Of a stretch of DNA of 64,000 bases, positions 34,890 through 47,325 are shown in pieces. The stretch spans positions 42,847,611-42,911,610 of the forward strand of contig NC_092576.1 of assembly GCF_037975245.1 (NCBI RefSeq). Direction: 5' to 3'. The notes under the pieces are model-generated. The model did not search any database, was not told the origin of the DNA, and saw nothing but the letters and a program-made list of their open reading frames with translations. The number at the start of each line of letters is the position of its first letter. Positions within the stretch are counted from its first letter, which is position 1. The stretch comes from Apostichopus japonicus (taxonomy: Eukaryota; Echinodermata; Holothuroidea; Aspidochirotida; Stichopodidae). The translations under genes and the position numbers were made by a program.

Positions 34890-37685
34890 TTGTTTCACTG
34901 ATTCACTTTTGTACAGGGACAAGAGGTATTTTTCTTCCTTTATTCATGTAAGAAATTAACCTACTAAATTTCAGTTTATGGTCATGTAGATAAAATATAA
35001 CATGAAATACATAAGTTGGTACAAACAAAGAATAATTTTCTGATTGTGTTATTTTTTGTCTCAAATTTATGTATCTGCAGTATGATTACAATGCATTTGC
35101 CTTTTTAACTCACATTTTGAAGGTTTAAAGACAATGACAGTCATAGCGTAGATTTTTCCCTTATATATACCATATTTTTATACCCGAGTGCAAACGTCAT
35201 TAAAAGCAATATAATTTCTGGTAAATTTATCAATGTTGAACAAAAAGTTTTTTTTTTCTTGGATAAAAGTCAGGTTTAAATAGTTCCTAGAAACCCTAAA
35301 TGTTTCCTAGCCTCTTTTAGGAAAAAATGAAATACCGATGATAGATAACTGAGCCAATCGTACAAATACCAATACAAGAATAACTCAAAGAAAAGCTTTC
35401 TGATTGCGTAGGTCATTATAAATAGCAAATTAACACAGGATCGTATGCAGCGGTTTAAAAATAAAGGAGCAGAAAGAGATTTGTTTCGCAGGTCTTACGA
35501 AAATAAATTTCAGTTATTTTTTCGGTACTACGGTAGCTTACGTAGGACACTAGAAATTTCGCTATTTCATACCGAAAATTCATAATTTGATGTAAAAAAT
35601 CCTCTAATTGTCAACTGTTTTTTCTTAAAGTAGCACTATGTCCTTCCGAACTAAGAAGTTATCTATCGAAATGAGAACATAATTTTGTTTCAATATTCTA
35701 AAAGTTCCATCCGCTGTTTTGTTTCAAGCCATTTTCATTTTCTTTTCTTTCGTAAAAAGTCGATTACTTCATTGAAATGTTAACGTTGCTTGTCGGAAAT
35801 TCTTTAAATTCGAAATTTCAACTATGTTTCTATTATGACCATAACATTACTATTTTTGGTTTATTATTGAAATTGTTAAATTTACGACAAAAGTTCCTTG
35901 TAGACTCATTTATTAACTGTTGAACTTTATCTTCTTTTATTATCTGTTTAATGTCTTAACTGTTATATTATGTCGAAATTTTACATTGGAGCGCACCGTG
36001 ATGGTCTTGTCGAGTACCATTAACTTGTACTTAACTTGTGTTGTCAGCATTGTTGTATTGTCATTTTATTTGACTTAACTTCATTTTTGTTCCTCTTTAA
36101 TATACAGGTTTAACAGTAAACATTAAAAAAAATACAAAGGAAGGACGTGGCTTAGAAAACCTTGCAAGGCTTAACGAGTAGTGCCACTCCTCAAGCAAAG
36201 GAAATATATCGAAGGACAAAACAAAATATAATATTTAATGTGATAATAATTCAATATTTCGTCATCCTAAAGATACAACTGTTGAATATAGACAATACAG
36301 CTAACAGTAAAAGGAAGTACGGTTGTTACTACTGTGTTTCTTCAAAGTGTTATATTTATTATTACAGCGTGGATATTGCTGTATTCGTTCATTTACTGTT
36401 TAATCTTATTCGCCTCTTACAGTTGTGTGGGATCCTGAAAGTGATAAGAGTTTTCAATACTATGATCTTGATCTCAGCTCTGGTCGTTGGCTGGTGAGTA
36501 GTCTAAGTATTACTTCGTCAGGTCTGTTATATTTTGTTGTTCTATTTACGTCATGATATTGTAATTACTACTGATCGCATCAATCCCCGGAATGGTGAAA
36601 AACTTAAGGGCGGTATGTATGCATGACGTCACAACTAATTTATGAAGTAAAGTAGACATGAGGTAAATACATTATACAACAACAATTACGGAGATAATAA
36701 TGACTCTGAAACAAAGGATTATATAGCCCCTCCACAGCATCATCAAGATGCACATTTCGGTAAATCACATGAAGATACTAACGGCTACGGTGAAATCATT
36801 TTCCTTTCTCAAATTTAAAATACATTAAAAGTGAAATTGTCTCAGTGTTTGATCGTTGATTGTAAATTGGCTGAAATATGACGGATGATGAACTAGATCA
36901 ACATAGCATGATTGCAGGGAACTTCTCAACACTGTATTAAAATGGCCTCCATAGTTCGTGTGGGTTTAGGTGGATGGGATCATATGGAACTTATATTGTT
37001 ACTTTGATGTAATACATTTGTTTCATGAAATCTCATTGGAAGCGAATGTAATACATCAGTGAATAGACACCAAGTGGATACTTATAAATAAGGCGATTCC
37101 TACTAAATAGCAAATGAACACGCCAGCTTATATTAATAAATAGTTACTATTTAAACCAAGAACAGGTTAAAATATTACATTGATTAATAAACTCCTAATG
37201 AGGTAGTTAAGTAGTTAATTGATTACATAAGACCCCATGGAAGAAATGTGAAAGTAATGCGATGGGTAATAATTAAAACATGAACATGCCAGATTCAAGA
37301 TAAAGATTAATTACTAACCACTCCGTGAACAGGTCGAGCGAAGCAATACATAAGTTACCAAGCAGCCCTTGGAAATGCCCGCCCCCCCCCCCCCCTCCCG
37401 TTTATGATCGACAGTCCGGTGAAAATTATTCAGTCGGGAGAATTTGCATTTCGCCGGGGAAGGATATATAGGTCCACTACTAAGGGTGTTTTCTCTACCA
37501 CAGCGACCAATCCCCCCCCCCCCCCCCTTGCCTTCCTCTTCGACCTCACACAGCGTATATAGCAACATAAGTAATATAGCAACACAGAATGCAACATTGT
37601 TCGTCTTGTTTACATTGTCGGGGGTTGTCTCAGCATGCACCGAATAGTTACAATTAATGTAGAAAGACATTTATCAAAATATTAA
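34890..37685. other. Intergenic, no gene recognised
   Basis: AT-rich. An open frame at 36162-36497 (111 codons, plus strand) is Ile/Tyr/Leu-rich with no domain I recognise and is probably chance. Poly-C runs lie at about 37380-37394 and 37512-37527. Confidence 0.35.
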
Positions 37686-37689
37686 ATTA

Positions 37690-38490
37690 GTGAATTAAAT
37701 GAGTAGTTAACACATATATTAACACATGCAAAGAGTGGTTTAAAGTGATATACTGAACAAATAATCCTAAACATACAATGGATGGATTGGAGGGATGTAG
37801 TCATCAAATATTACTAAACATTTAATGGATCGAAAAAAGAAACTGGATGTAGTCAACACATATAACTACACATATATGCAATGGGTGGACGTTGTCACCA
37901 AATATTACTAAACATATAATGGATTGAAAAAAAAAAAGGATTGCAATCAACAAATATTACTAAACATGCATTGGATGGATGAAAGGGATGTAGTCAACAA
38001 ATATTACTAAATATGCATAGGATAATTAAAGTAATGCAGTCAACTAATAGTACTAAACATATAATGAATTGAAAAAAAGACGTAGTCAACAAATATCACT
38101 AAACATGCATCGCATGGATTAACGGGATGTAGTCAACAAATATTATTAAACAAGCATTACATAGGTTTAAGGGATGCAGTCAACAAATATTACTAAACAT
38201 ACAATGGACAGATTAACGGGATGTAGTCAACAAATATTACTAAACATGCATGGGAAGGATTAAAGGGATGTAGTCACAAATAATACTAAACATACAATTG
38301 ATTAAACAAAAAGGAATGTAGTCAACAAATGAAACTAAACATACAATGGGCGGATTTAAGGAATGTAGTCAACAAATATTACTTTAAAAATCATTGGATG
38401 AATGAAAGGGATGTCAATAAATACTACTGAACATGTAATGGACGGATTAAGATGAAGTAGTTAACACATGTTACCACACATGCAATAAGT
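37690..38490. repeat. 47-bp minisatellite
   Basis: About 15 diverged units carry GATGTAGTCAACAAATATTA, CTAAACATGCAATGGATGG and a variable A-rich joint. The phrase GTCAACAAATATT steps by 45-49 bp between about 37948 and 38369. It has no coding content. Confidence 0.85.
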
Positions 38491-38593
38491 GGATTTAAAT
38501 GATGATATTCAAAATATGTTTAACTACAGTACAGTGTGATGGAAGCTTGGTTTGTTCCATTCCATTTAGCTCGAGTTCAGGATCAGCGGATTT

Positions 38594-38896
38594 CTAACAA
38601 AGTAACAATATGGTACAGAACTTAAGCTGTACAGAGTTTTTTACCGCGAGGTTTAAATGTGACAGAAATACAAACAGTAAGGAATACATTTCAAGTTCGA
38701 AGCGGAAAAGTGGTCCATGGAGTCCACAGTCCCAGGGGCGATTTTTTCCCAGCGCGGTAAAGGCCAAGATTAGCATATCTCGCTCCCATTGACTGGGGTC
38801 CGTATACATTAGATTCATTACAATATCAACTAGCAGTTGCTGTACTGAATCTCTCATCATATACCACATTTCTCGAGGCCACTTTGCTACACTCAC
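38594..38896 (-). CDS. Unrecognised possible exon
   Basis: A 100-codon minus-strand frame without an ATG at its start. It follows a T-rich stretch ending in TTGTTGTGAG (possible acceptor). Segments such as VAKWPREMWYMMRDSVQQLL and QWERDMLILAFTALGKNR look more protein-like than random AT-rich frames. No family recognised and no partner exon found. Confidence 0.2.
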   Translation of the reverse strand: MSVAKWPREMWYMMRDSVQQLLVDIVMNLMYTDPSQWERDMLILAFTALGKNRPWDCGLHGPLFRFELEMYSLLFVFLSHLNLAVKNSVQLKFCTILLLC

Positions 38897-38990
38897 AACA
38901 AAAAAGAAAACAGTCCACCAAGAGAATATGCAATGGTACGCGTTTGAGTAGAGTTAATGTAGTTGTCGGTACTATGCCACGGGTGAAGAG

Positions 38991-40075
38991 CAGGCGCGGC
39001 GGAACGGAAAAATTATTGGGGGGGCTAATGTGTGGAGACTATCTAAGCGGAGCGCCACCATCGGTTGGCGCGGAGCGTACAAGAAAATTTTGGGTTTTTT
39101 CAAACCTCCAGATGGCCGGAAACGGCACTTCCCGAGTGTTTTATGCTGCGAATACCTGGCCCTAAAATATGGGTCTCAAGCCTGCAATTTCTCAGATTGC
39201 ACGTAAAGTCTGTAAAAACATTGTAATTTGTATATTCGATGGTGTTTTAAGAGAGTAGCTATTACTCGTAGTGTACTCGCAAAGACGTTTTTGAGTGTAG
39301 TAAGGGCAGTGGCGGGGCTAGGGGTATTGGACGGGGGGGGCAAGAATGGTCTGTAGGGGCGCTTTCGACACTATCTAAGCGGAGCGCCACCACAGGTTGG
39401 CGCGGAGCGTACAGAAAATTTTTGAGTAAAGATACTCCCGAGATTGCAGGAAATGACCCTTTCCGGGGCCTTGCTAATTTGCAGATAAACGGAGAATAAA
39501 TAGGTGTCGTCGCCATTTTGTCGGAAAATACACCGACAGAATATGACAAATGTCAATAGGTATATGAGAGCGCAATAAAATAGTCAAAAATCGCGAATAA
39601 GTAAAAAGTAGTGAAAAGCTGAAAAGGGCGCCAGCAGTCCATTTGAGTCCGTCAGGGGGGGGGGGCATCCGCCCCTGACTGTATATATGGACGCTCGATC
39701 CGCCACTAAGTAAGGGGATGTTGGAGAACTGGCTGAAATGAGGCAAGTCATTGGCCTAAGACGAAGTTGTGTTACGCTTACCGGTACTCACACTCACTGT
39801 TTCCACTTTTCACGGGGCGTGAAGACGCGGTTGGGATGACAATGTGGTCTATAGCCAGGGGACGGTCCGAGGGTCCCCCAGCAATTACTAAAATTATTAC
39901 ACCTATAGAGTATACGTGTGCATCGGACAGATCGACAAGTATGCATTGAAAAATGGGCAGATGTACGTTTCGGAGCCTTGGTAAATATTGGGGGGGCTAA
40001 TCAAGCATTTGCCCCCTCAACTTTTTTATTGGGGGGGCTGAGCCCCCCCAAGCCCCCCCGGTTCCGCCGCCACTG
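38991..40075. mobile_element. hAT-like MITE carrying a nested MITE
   Basis: The left end CAGGCGCGGCGGAACGG pairs with the inverted right end (CCGGTTCCGCCGCCACTG read on the plus strand), about 14 of 17 positions. The flanks are a perfect 8-bp repeat gtgaagag (38983-38990 and 40076-40083). Subtracting the younger insertion at 39307-39708 and one duplicated octamer leaves about 675 bp. The shared subterminal motif is at 39039-39081, in minus orientation. No transposase is present. Confidence 0.9.
39307..39708 (-). mobile_element. 402-bp hAT-like MITE nested in a MITE
   Basis: Starts CAGTGGCGGGGC and ends GATCCGCCACTA, flanked by the perfect 8-bp repeat agtaaggg (39299-39306 and 39709-39716). 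It is the inverted equivalent of the 380-bp element at 45374-45753, sharing nearly its whole length, including the subterminal motif (39370-39412) and GACATTTGTCA. It is inserted inside the 38991-40075 element and is therefore the younger of the two. Confidence 0.92.
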
Positions 40076-40089
40076 GTGAAGAGGGTCTG

Positions 40090-41060
40090 TGGTTATGTAT
40101 CGCACAACTATGTTGCTGTAAATTTAAAGAAGTTTAATGAAACCGAAACAGTTTGAAGATGATACCACCAAATCACCATGTAATATAAACGTAAGACAAT
40201 TTCTGTGTTCAATAACTATAATCCACAGTGGCATTGGCACTACTAGATAAAAGGCCTATATCTTTCGTAATATATTATCTGAAAACCGTGCGACAGGGTT
40301 ATAATAAACCGTTTCAAAGAGTCATAATTTTGAAAATCAAATCAATGTCTATGCTCAAAACTAAGAGTCTATCAGTTTCAAGTTTAAAAGCATCTCAAGT
40401 AAATAGTCAACCATAAACGGTCAAGCTGTCCAATGTTTTGAAGCAGTTTTGAAGAAATTAAACGCCTGGTACTTATCTGCTTACATTGCCATCGCAGTAC
40501 TGTACTGCAAGTTCTACCATCACTTCGAAGCTTCACCCTTGTCAAAAACTAACTTTAAGTTTATTCGATTTATTGGCTTTCAGTTTTGGATCATCAACTT
40601 AAGTAATCCTTACCTTCAAAGAAGGACAGTCATCGACAATAAGATGTGTACACTCACAGTCCATGGTCGCAGTATTATTCTTTACGAACTTATGGATGTA
40701 AATGCACACAAATAAGTCCGCGCAAAAGCAGAGAAAAAAACAACATTTAAACACATTTTTAACAAAGTTGTCTCAAGACAGTCGCCAGTTCATACAGTAC
40801 GTGTATACGAATCACGATCCACTACGTACACGTGTATGTTTATGTACATACACACACGCATAGCGTAAGCAAGAACGCATCAAAAGTGCAAGGCCCAGGC
40901 AATGTGAAGAGAGGCATGCAAACTAAGGCATCTACCGCTCTGCGAAAATAATCTCGCGTCCCGGGACCCTGCGTCATTTCGGGTATTTCCCGGAAAAAAA
41001 AATGTAGTTTGCCGGGCAAGTATGGTATGTGGACAGTGCAAACACGAGGGCAAGGAACGA
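40090..41060. other. Intergenic, no gene recognised
   Basis: AT-rich DNA with small frames (for example plus 40449-40715, 88 codons) that show no recognisable domain. Confidence 0.35.
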
Positions 41061-41061
41061 A

Positions 41062-41330
41062 AACTGATGTATGTATGTATGTATGTATATGTGATCTTCC
41101 CGCAAGCAGGAACTCGCGAAAGAAGCCATGGAGGCTTATAGACTCGCAAGCTGACCGAAGCCAATCTCTCGGCACACATCCATTTAACGTCCATGTCGGG
41201 AAGTTGTTATTGAACAACACCCTTGCCAGACGACACACATTGCTGTCGGCGGGGAATCGAACCGGGGATCTCATGACTGGGAGACTGATAAATATACTTG
41301 AGATGCTGTACTAGTAACGATTAAGTGATT
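41062..41330 (-). mobile_element. tRNA-derived SINE
   Basis: Read on the minus strand, a tRNA-like head contains the B-box GGTTCGATTCC (41253-41263 on the plus strand) in the context GATCCCCGGTTCGATTCCCC, preceded by an eroded A-box region. A body with ACTTCCCGACATGGACG and CAGGAACTCGCGAAAG segments follows, and then a (ACAT)n-type tail at about 41067-41090. Its 3' part recurs at 48465-48525. It is not a functional tRNA gene because no cloverleaf can be formed. Confidence 0.6.
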
Positions 41331-41604
41331 GGAACAGAGAGAAGTAGTTTAAGATGGCCAAGTGACAGTAGCACACATATATAAGTAATCATTTCATAAG
41401 CCTGGATTAAGTTCATGGTAGGAAACATATGTTACAAGCCTTCAAAAATGTATAGTATAAAGGGAAGTAACAGTCACTGTGGTAAAGTGATGAAGTATCA
41501 GTATACTACATAACAGAAATGTTGAGACTAGTTGAGACTAGTGGAACACTAGCAGTTGTAACTCAGAGTTTCACGCGTTGAACAATCATCAGACAATTGT
41601 GTTG

Positions 41605-41680
<76 letters not shown>
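41605..41680. repeat. (TA)n microsatellite
   Basis: About 76 bp of uninterrupted TA dinucleotides. Confidence 0.97.
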
Positions 41681-41682
<2 letters not shown>

Positions 41683-41689
41683 CAATCCA

Positions 41690-43915
41690 ACCAAGCACTC
41701 GATACATGAAGGTACTTTCAAAAATAAACATATATCAATATTCACTTATCTTTTGAGTGATTAAAAACAATTATCAAACAGATATAATTAATCATACAGC
41801 AGAAATGTAATATTAATATATTCCCTACTTAATATTATGCTAATCTTTGATGGTGAGGATTAAATGTATAGATGTGAAAATAAAAACAGGACTTAAATAT
41901 TATTTTAATATTGTAATTGCAACTCGTTTTAATCCACATTAAAACACATATTATGATTACCCCACTCCCATTTCACACTCAACCACCCACCAAATGTAAA
42001 TGACTATCGGCCTAATGCATAAGCAATTTGGTTACATAAGTTTTCTTCTTGTTCGTCCAATAGAAATGTGGTTGATCCTGTTTGATTAATTCAGCAAGCA
42101 CTTGTTCCTGAAGACAACTTGTCATGATCCTCCTGCTTCTGGAAATGCTCGCGATCTCAGTAAATATTCAGAGCCATAAACCAAGGAAGGGGACGAAATT
42201 CCAAACTATGTACAGTGGCGACATACTACAGGAGGTGTAGAGTCCTAAATAACCATCGTATTGTCATCAGTAAATGCTAACCCAAGCCCCCTATCTCTTC
42301 TCTCGAATTGACCCTTTCTAACTTAACCGAACTTGACAGCCCTGTACATACCCTAGAACTGCACATCCTTACCTCTCCTCTGGAGCATGACCACCCTACC
42401 TAATCCCCTCCCTACGTGTTCTCTCTAACATAGCCCCCCTACATATAGACTCGGACTGGCCTCGCTGTATAATCGTGTTCTTGGTGGTATGGTTGTCATA
42501 CACTACTCAGTTCATAGAACACTGCTTGCTCGATTTTTTAACAAAACGAAATGGGAGAGTGTGGGGAAACTCTAAAGGGAATTCGGATCGATGTATATAT
42601 AATTGTGACGTGAGTAACAACATTGGCTATCGTCCTCTGTAAATATTTTATTTTGCTGTCATCATCTTGCTGTTTCCATACATTGTGTAAATATATGTTT
42701 ACATTTCTTGTTCATGGGAATGCTATATATCATTTGTTGCATTGAAATCACAGTAATTGGTTTTTAGGACCTAGGGTTTATGCTGAGATGTTGAAATATC
42801 TTTATTCTGTTCAAGAATTATTTTCTTATATCACTTCATCGGTGTTTCTTCTGCCGATTATAGATAAGTAAATATTGATGCCAGAATGACATGCTTATCA
42901 ATCAGTTTTACTGAAAATTTGACGAAAAAATACACGGAAAAAAATCATCAAATTGTTTTGATGAATCGCATTAAAAATAAAGTTGTGATGAATTCGGCTG
43001 CCTCAGTTTTTATATGCCCCATTGGGACATGTATGTACAGTTTGAAGAAAACAAATGTTACGTAACACTGTAGATAACGGTATGGTTTGTGGTAGTAGTA
43101 GAAAGACAGGCCATTTACGTTTCCAAGGTGTAATTGTTGGTGTCACTTAAGTACAACCACCATCCATCATGAACCAGGAATCTTGAGAAAGAACAATGAT
43201 CTAACAGTATTTATGGAGTTTACCTCCCTGGCAGTAATTTAGAGGTGTATGTTGTCATAGTGAATATAGTAAATCCAAAACGAGAAGTGCAGAGTGAGTG
43301 GTTATTGACGGTGTCAGTCAGTGAATGGTGAGTGAGTGGAGAGTATATAATTACGTCAACGATAAGTCCAAAGTGACTCACTTACGTCTGTTCATCTCCT
43401 GGCAAAGTAGAGTACGTTATAATTTAAAACAAAATGAATATCGAAAACTTGGCGCAAAATCTGGAAAGTAATGTCGAAAAGATTTAAAGTGGAATATGGA
43501 TTTCGAAGGATACGGGTGCTGTAATATGTAATGTTTGTTTTTCTTATTATACTATACAATTAAGTAAGTTTAAAAATGACAAATTTCATGATAAATATAG
43601 TAGGGAGTATCCATTTCTTTATCTTGCTATTCATGAAATATAATTTTTAAGAGAACAAATTAATGACCATTTTTAACATAAAATTTTACATCGTTGTATG
43701 TATTTTCTATAGTTCGTTAAGAAATGCAAATGTTGAGAGGGTTTATTGGTTCCAAGTGCTTCTTTAAAATAACCATTCTTTGTTGCGTAGAAACATTTTA
43801 GAGCAATGATTTTGTACCAAATCGTTACATTTAAATTTTACTTACCTTTGCCTGGTTTCCTAGAACCACTGATTAAAAGCATACATGATCGGTTTGTCAT
43901 ATTTATAGATTATGA
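41690..43915. other. Intergenic, no gene recognised
   Basis: AT-rich DNA without open frames of 60 codons or more and without recognised repeats. Confidence 0.4.
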
Positions 43916-43917
43916 AG

Positions 43918-44460
43918 TATAACACGTATACTCCGATTGGTGGAAAGTGAACATGTGACGGTTAGATTTGCAAACTATGCAAAACGAAGATCTTTCATTG
44001 AACATCAAATACAAAGAAAGTAAATCATCTGTGAATGTATTTGTCTACTTTGTTTTTTCATCTCTAACTCGTCGTCTCATGTGATACCATTTTAAAATAA
44101 CGCCCTACTAGACCGGAGTTAAAGGTACGAAGCTCCCTTAATTGATATACCCTTGCAGAATTGTTATCTACGGATGTACGAACGTGCCTACACGAGCGGG
44201 GATACATTTCTGCGAAACAGGACACAGGACTCAAATATGCTCAAGGTATGTTTGACAGAATCGTGATGGGCCCTGTCAATAGCCATATTGGACGGAAGGA
44301 ACAGTTTAACCCTCCTTAAGTTAAGTCTAAAATGCAAAATGTAAGAGCAGCACTTAGCAACAAGCCAGACACTAGTATCAATAATAAGTCGTTAAGCGTA
44401 CACTCACTCGTGAAACAAGCCTACTCCCCATCCCACTCCGTGACAATAAGCCTATTCACT
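43918..44460 (+). repeat. Dispersed duplicate, copy 1 of a 0.55-0.65-kb segment
   Basis: Shares an ordered series of blocks with 60120-60765 in the same orientation: GATTGGTGGAAA.TGAACAT, CATCTGTGAA, GACCGGAGTTAAAG.TAC, CAGAATTGTT, GCCATATTGGAC, TTAAGTTAAGTCTAAAATG and AGCAGCACT. The two are diverged by many indels. Neither contains an evident coding frame. This is either an old interspersed repeat or a duplicated promoter-like segment. Confidence 0.7.
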
Positions 44461-44464
44461 GTTA

Positions 44465-45017
44465 GATCACTTGGTCCCACCTTTGAAGGCCTAAACTGTA
44501 AATAATAAATTATTTCACTTTACCATGGTGATTGTCACTACACTTTATAATAATATAATTTGAAGGCCTTTAACCTGTGTTTACTACATTAATGATAATC
44601 ATAATAAACAACATTTAAAAAAGCACTTAATACAGAAGTTTCTATGTGATTAAAAAGGGAACATAGTTACAAACATTCCGAAGAAAAAAGAACCGTTTTA
44701 AGCTGTCTTTTGAGAATTTCAAGCTTGGAGGAATGATATTGAAACTTAATCCAGGTTTATATAATGATTATTATGTATGTGTACTGCAATCATTTGACCA
44801 TTTGCCAGATGACCTAACTAGACCTTATTAGTAAACTAAATCGTTACTAATACAGTATTTCAAGTACTACAGCAGTTTTAGTTCCTTGCCCTCGTTTTTG
44901 CACTGCCCATATACTATACTACTATACTTACCCGGCCAATCCAAGTTTTCTCGGGTAATACCCATAGTCACCTAGGGCCTCGGCACTGTAAACTCCATGA
45001 ACCCCCTTCCGCTTCGA
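44465..45017. other. Intergenic, no gene recognised
   Basis: AT-rich, nothing recognised before the element beginning at 45026. Confidence 0.4.
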
Positions 45018-45079
45018 ACCTTACCCATAGGCGTAGGAGGCGGGGGGCTGGGGGGCTGCAGCCCCCCAACCAATTTTTT

Positions 45080-45373
45080 TGGTGAAAATTCGGGCAATAT
45101 GCTTAGAATTTTTCGGGCACCTACTGGAAGAATAATAATTTGCAATGTGTTTTTCAATATTTTGGTGAAAATTCGGCAATATGCTGAGAATTATTCGGGC
45201 ATCTACTGAAGGAATAATAATTTGCAATGTGTTTTTCAATATTTTGGTGAAAATTCGTGCAATATGCTGAGGATTTTTTCTGGCACCTACTGAAAGAATA
45301 ATAATTTGCATTTTTTTCCAATTTTTTTTGGTGAACATTTGGGCAATATGCTGAGAATTTTGCGTGCACCTAC
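45080..45373. repeat. 82-bp tandem repeats inside the MITE
   Basis: Four units start near 45082, 45163, 45246 and 45331 with GGTGAAAATTCGGGCAATA, GCTGAGAATT, CGGGCACCTACTGAA and AATAATTTGCA. The array is cut by the MITE at 45374 and resumes at 45754 with the end of the last unit. A related single unit occurs at about 55255-55320. Confidence 0.9.
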
Positions 45374-45753
45374 CAGTGGCGGAGCGTCCATGCAGTCAAA
45401 GGGGCAGATGCCCCCCTGACGGACTCAAATGGACTGCTGGCGCCCTTTCAGCTTTTTACCACTTTTTACTTATTCGCGATTATTGACTTTTTTATTGCGC
45501 TCTCAAATATACCTATTGACATTTGTCACATTTTGTTGGTGCAATTTTCTGACAAATGGCGATGACACCTATTTATTCTTCGTTTATCTGCAAATTAGCA
45601 ATCCCCGGCGATCTAGGGAGTAACTTTACGCAAAAAAATTCCTGTACGCTCCGCGCCAACCTGTGGTGGCGCTCCGCTTAGATAGTGTCAAAAGCGCCCC
45701 TACAGACCATTCTCACCCCTCCCCCTGACCAATACCCCCTAGCTCCGCCACTG
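45374..45753 (+). mobile_element. 380-bp hAT-like MITE nested in a MITE
   Basis: Starts CAGTGGCGGAGC and ends GCTCCGCCACTG, a perfect 12-bp terminal inverted repeat. Flanking octamers gcacctac (45366-45373) and gcacctag (45754-45761) match at 7 of 8. It carries the subterminal motif at 45643-45686 and is the same family as 39307-39708 in opposite orientation. Its near-perfect ends suggest a fairly young insertion. Confidence 0.92.
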
Positions 45754-46069
45754 GCACCTAGTGAAAGATGACGAATTTGCAATGTGTTTTTCAATGGTTA
45801 AACTTATATTATTATTATTATTATTATCATTATTGTTGTAACGACTTCCCCAATAATTCTAACCAATATGGAAGGGTAATAACACGGAAAATGATTTTAT
45901 GTTATTGGCAGGCTATGTAATAACTGATGGATGCCTATTTGATATGCACATTGACATGTGGAACGCGCGCGGAGCGCGCGAAAAAATTTTGGGTATATTT
46001 TTCGGGCAAGTCGTTACAGCCCCCCCCCCCCCCCAAATCAAATGAGGCTCCTACGCCTATGACCTTACC

Positions 46070-46960
46070 TACCACCCCCCTTTTTTTCTCATTGCTGTTT
46101 GTATATCAAATATTAGCTAATGTACACACAGATACTGGTAATAATGTAGACACAGACACAGTATGTTATAATGGCTATTATCTATAATTCGTATGTTACT
46201 TTTCTTGCTCTTCCTTGGAAATGCATATATATTGTTTGATTTGTGTCAGTAAAGTTGATTCCCATCTGAGAGTTGTACTCATTAACAGACGACAACTTGG
46301 AAATTGTCGAAAGACTAAACAAATCCTGCTGAAGAAACCCTGGTTCATATTCATATCATTATTAGGTGTAGTCATACATATATTGGTCATTTTTCAAAAG
46401 TTGTCAGTAAATTCTAAATAGCTTTTTAATCTCACTCTAGCTTTTTATTTCTCATAGCTAGTTATGATGATAAAGATCAATAAAGGGCACATGTTAAATT
46501 GTATATACAACGAGTTATCTGAGATACAATGAAACTGAGCAAACCATCACCACATCTGGATGTTCTAATGACCTTATATGATAAGTGTCTTGTTCTTTTA
46601 AGGAAATTGCAACTACTGACTGCACCTTAATCATTTAAAATGTATGAAGTGTTAAGTCTACAGAGTGAAACTAATATTGGGATACAGTTAAAACATCGAT
46701 TAAACTGCTTTTGTAAATATAGGATAAATATTTTGTAAGAAAAACTATAACAGGTTTTAGCATCTTTACGTTAAAGTGTTACAAGGACCACATTACTGTT
46801 CACGTTTAGAAATGTTTTTTTTTCTGTCAATATATTTGGAAGAAAAACGATATAATAACAGTCAAAAAGCCTTTTTGTAATAACTTGAATGCTCAGTTCT
46901 TTTAACTTGAATAAGCTGAGGTAACTTGCTTCAGGGACATTTCTGTGTTGTTTTAACCAG
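46070..46960. other. Intergenic, no gene recognised
   Basis: AT-rich between two MITE insertions. Small frames at 46196-46421 on both strands lack recognisable features. Confidence 0.4.
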
Positions 46961-46973
46961 TCATCGTTTAGTT

Positions 46974-47325
46974 CAGTGGCGTAGGAAGGTACTTTTGAGT
47001 GGGGGGCTGAAGACTGATGGCCGGCCTGGGGGAGGGGTCACACCCTCCCCTTTGGAATTTGTTTGCATTTCCAGGTGGCCTCAGATTCAATTTGGTGCAA
47101 TATAGCACACTTCAACACCCACTCCATTTTGTAAAGAATTTTGCATTTTCACCTGGCCTTAGATGCAATTTGGTGCTTCAAATGAGACTTTTTTTCTCAT
47201 TTGGAAATGAAAAAGGGGTTTTCTGACTTGCGGAGCGGGGGGCGGAACGATACTTCCACCCCCCCCATATTTTTCACAGGGGGCTGGTGCCCCCCCAGCC
47301 CCCCCCCCCGGTTCCTACGCCCTTG
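46974..47325. mobile_element. 352-bp hAT-like MITE
   Basis: The left end CAGTGGCGTAGGAAGG and the inverted right end CAAGGGCGTAGGAACC match at 13 of 16. They are flanked by the perfect 8-bp repeat gtttagtt (46966-46973 and 47326-47333). G-rich sequence follows the left end and C-rich precedes the right. Internal blocks CTCAGATTCAATTTGGTGC and CTTAGATGCAATTTGGTGC form a diverged direct repeat. Related to the partial copy near 23.2-23.5 kb. Confidence 0.88.

Larger units (their letters stand above)
45026..46061. mobile_element. hAT-like MITE carrying a nested MITE
   Basis: Begins CATAGGCGTAGGAGG and ends with the inverse (CTCCTACGCCTATG), with a perfect 8-bp repeat accttacc on each side (45018-45025 and 46062-46069). 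The interior holds GGGGGGCTGCAGCCCCCC, an 82-bp tandem array, a younger 380-bp MITE and, near the right end, GCGCGCGGAGCGCGCG followed by AAAAAATTTTGGGT, a variant of the shared subterminal motif. The original length was about 648 bp. A similar solitary right end sits at about 3904-3953. Confidence 0.9.

Noticed and set aside
36162-36497. 111-codon plus-strand frame with hydrophobic stretches considered as a membrane protein.
   Set aside because: Ile/Tyr/Leu bias is expected from AT-rich DNA. No signal, domain or exon structure supports it.
41225-41310. tRNA gene suggested by GGTTCGATTCC on the minus strand.
   Set aside because: No matching acceptor, D or anticodon stems can be formed. The body and tail recur elsewhere, so a SINE is the better reading.
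45021-45338. 105-codon minus-strand frame with repeated peptides.
   Set aside because: It is a translation of the 82-bp tandem repeats inside a MITE.
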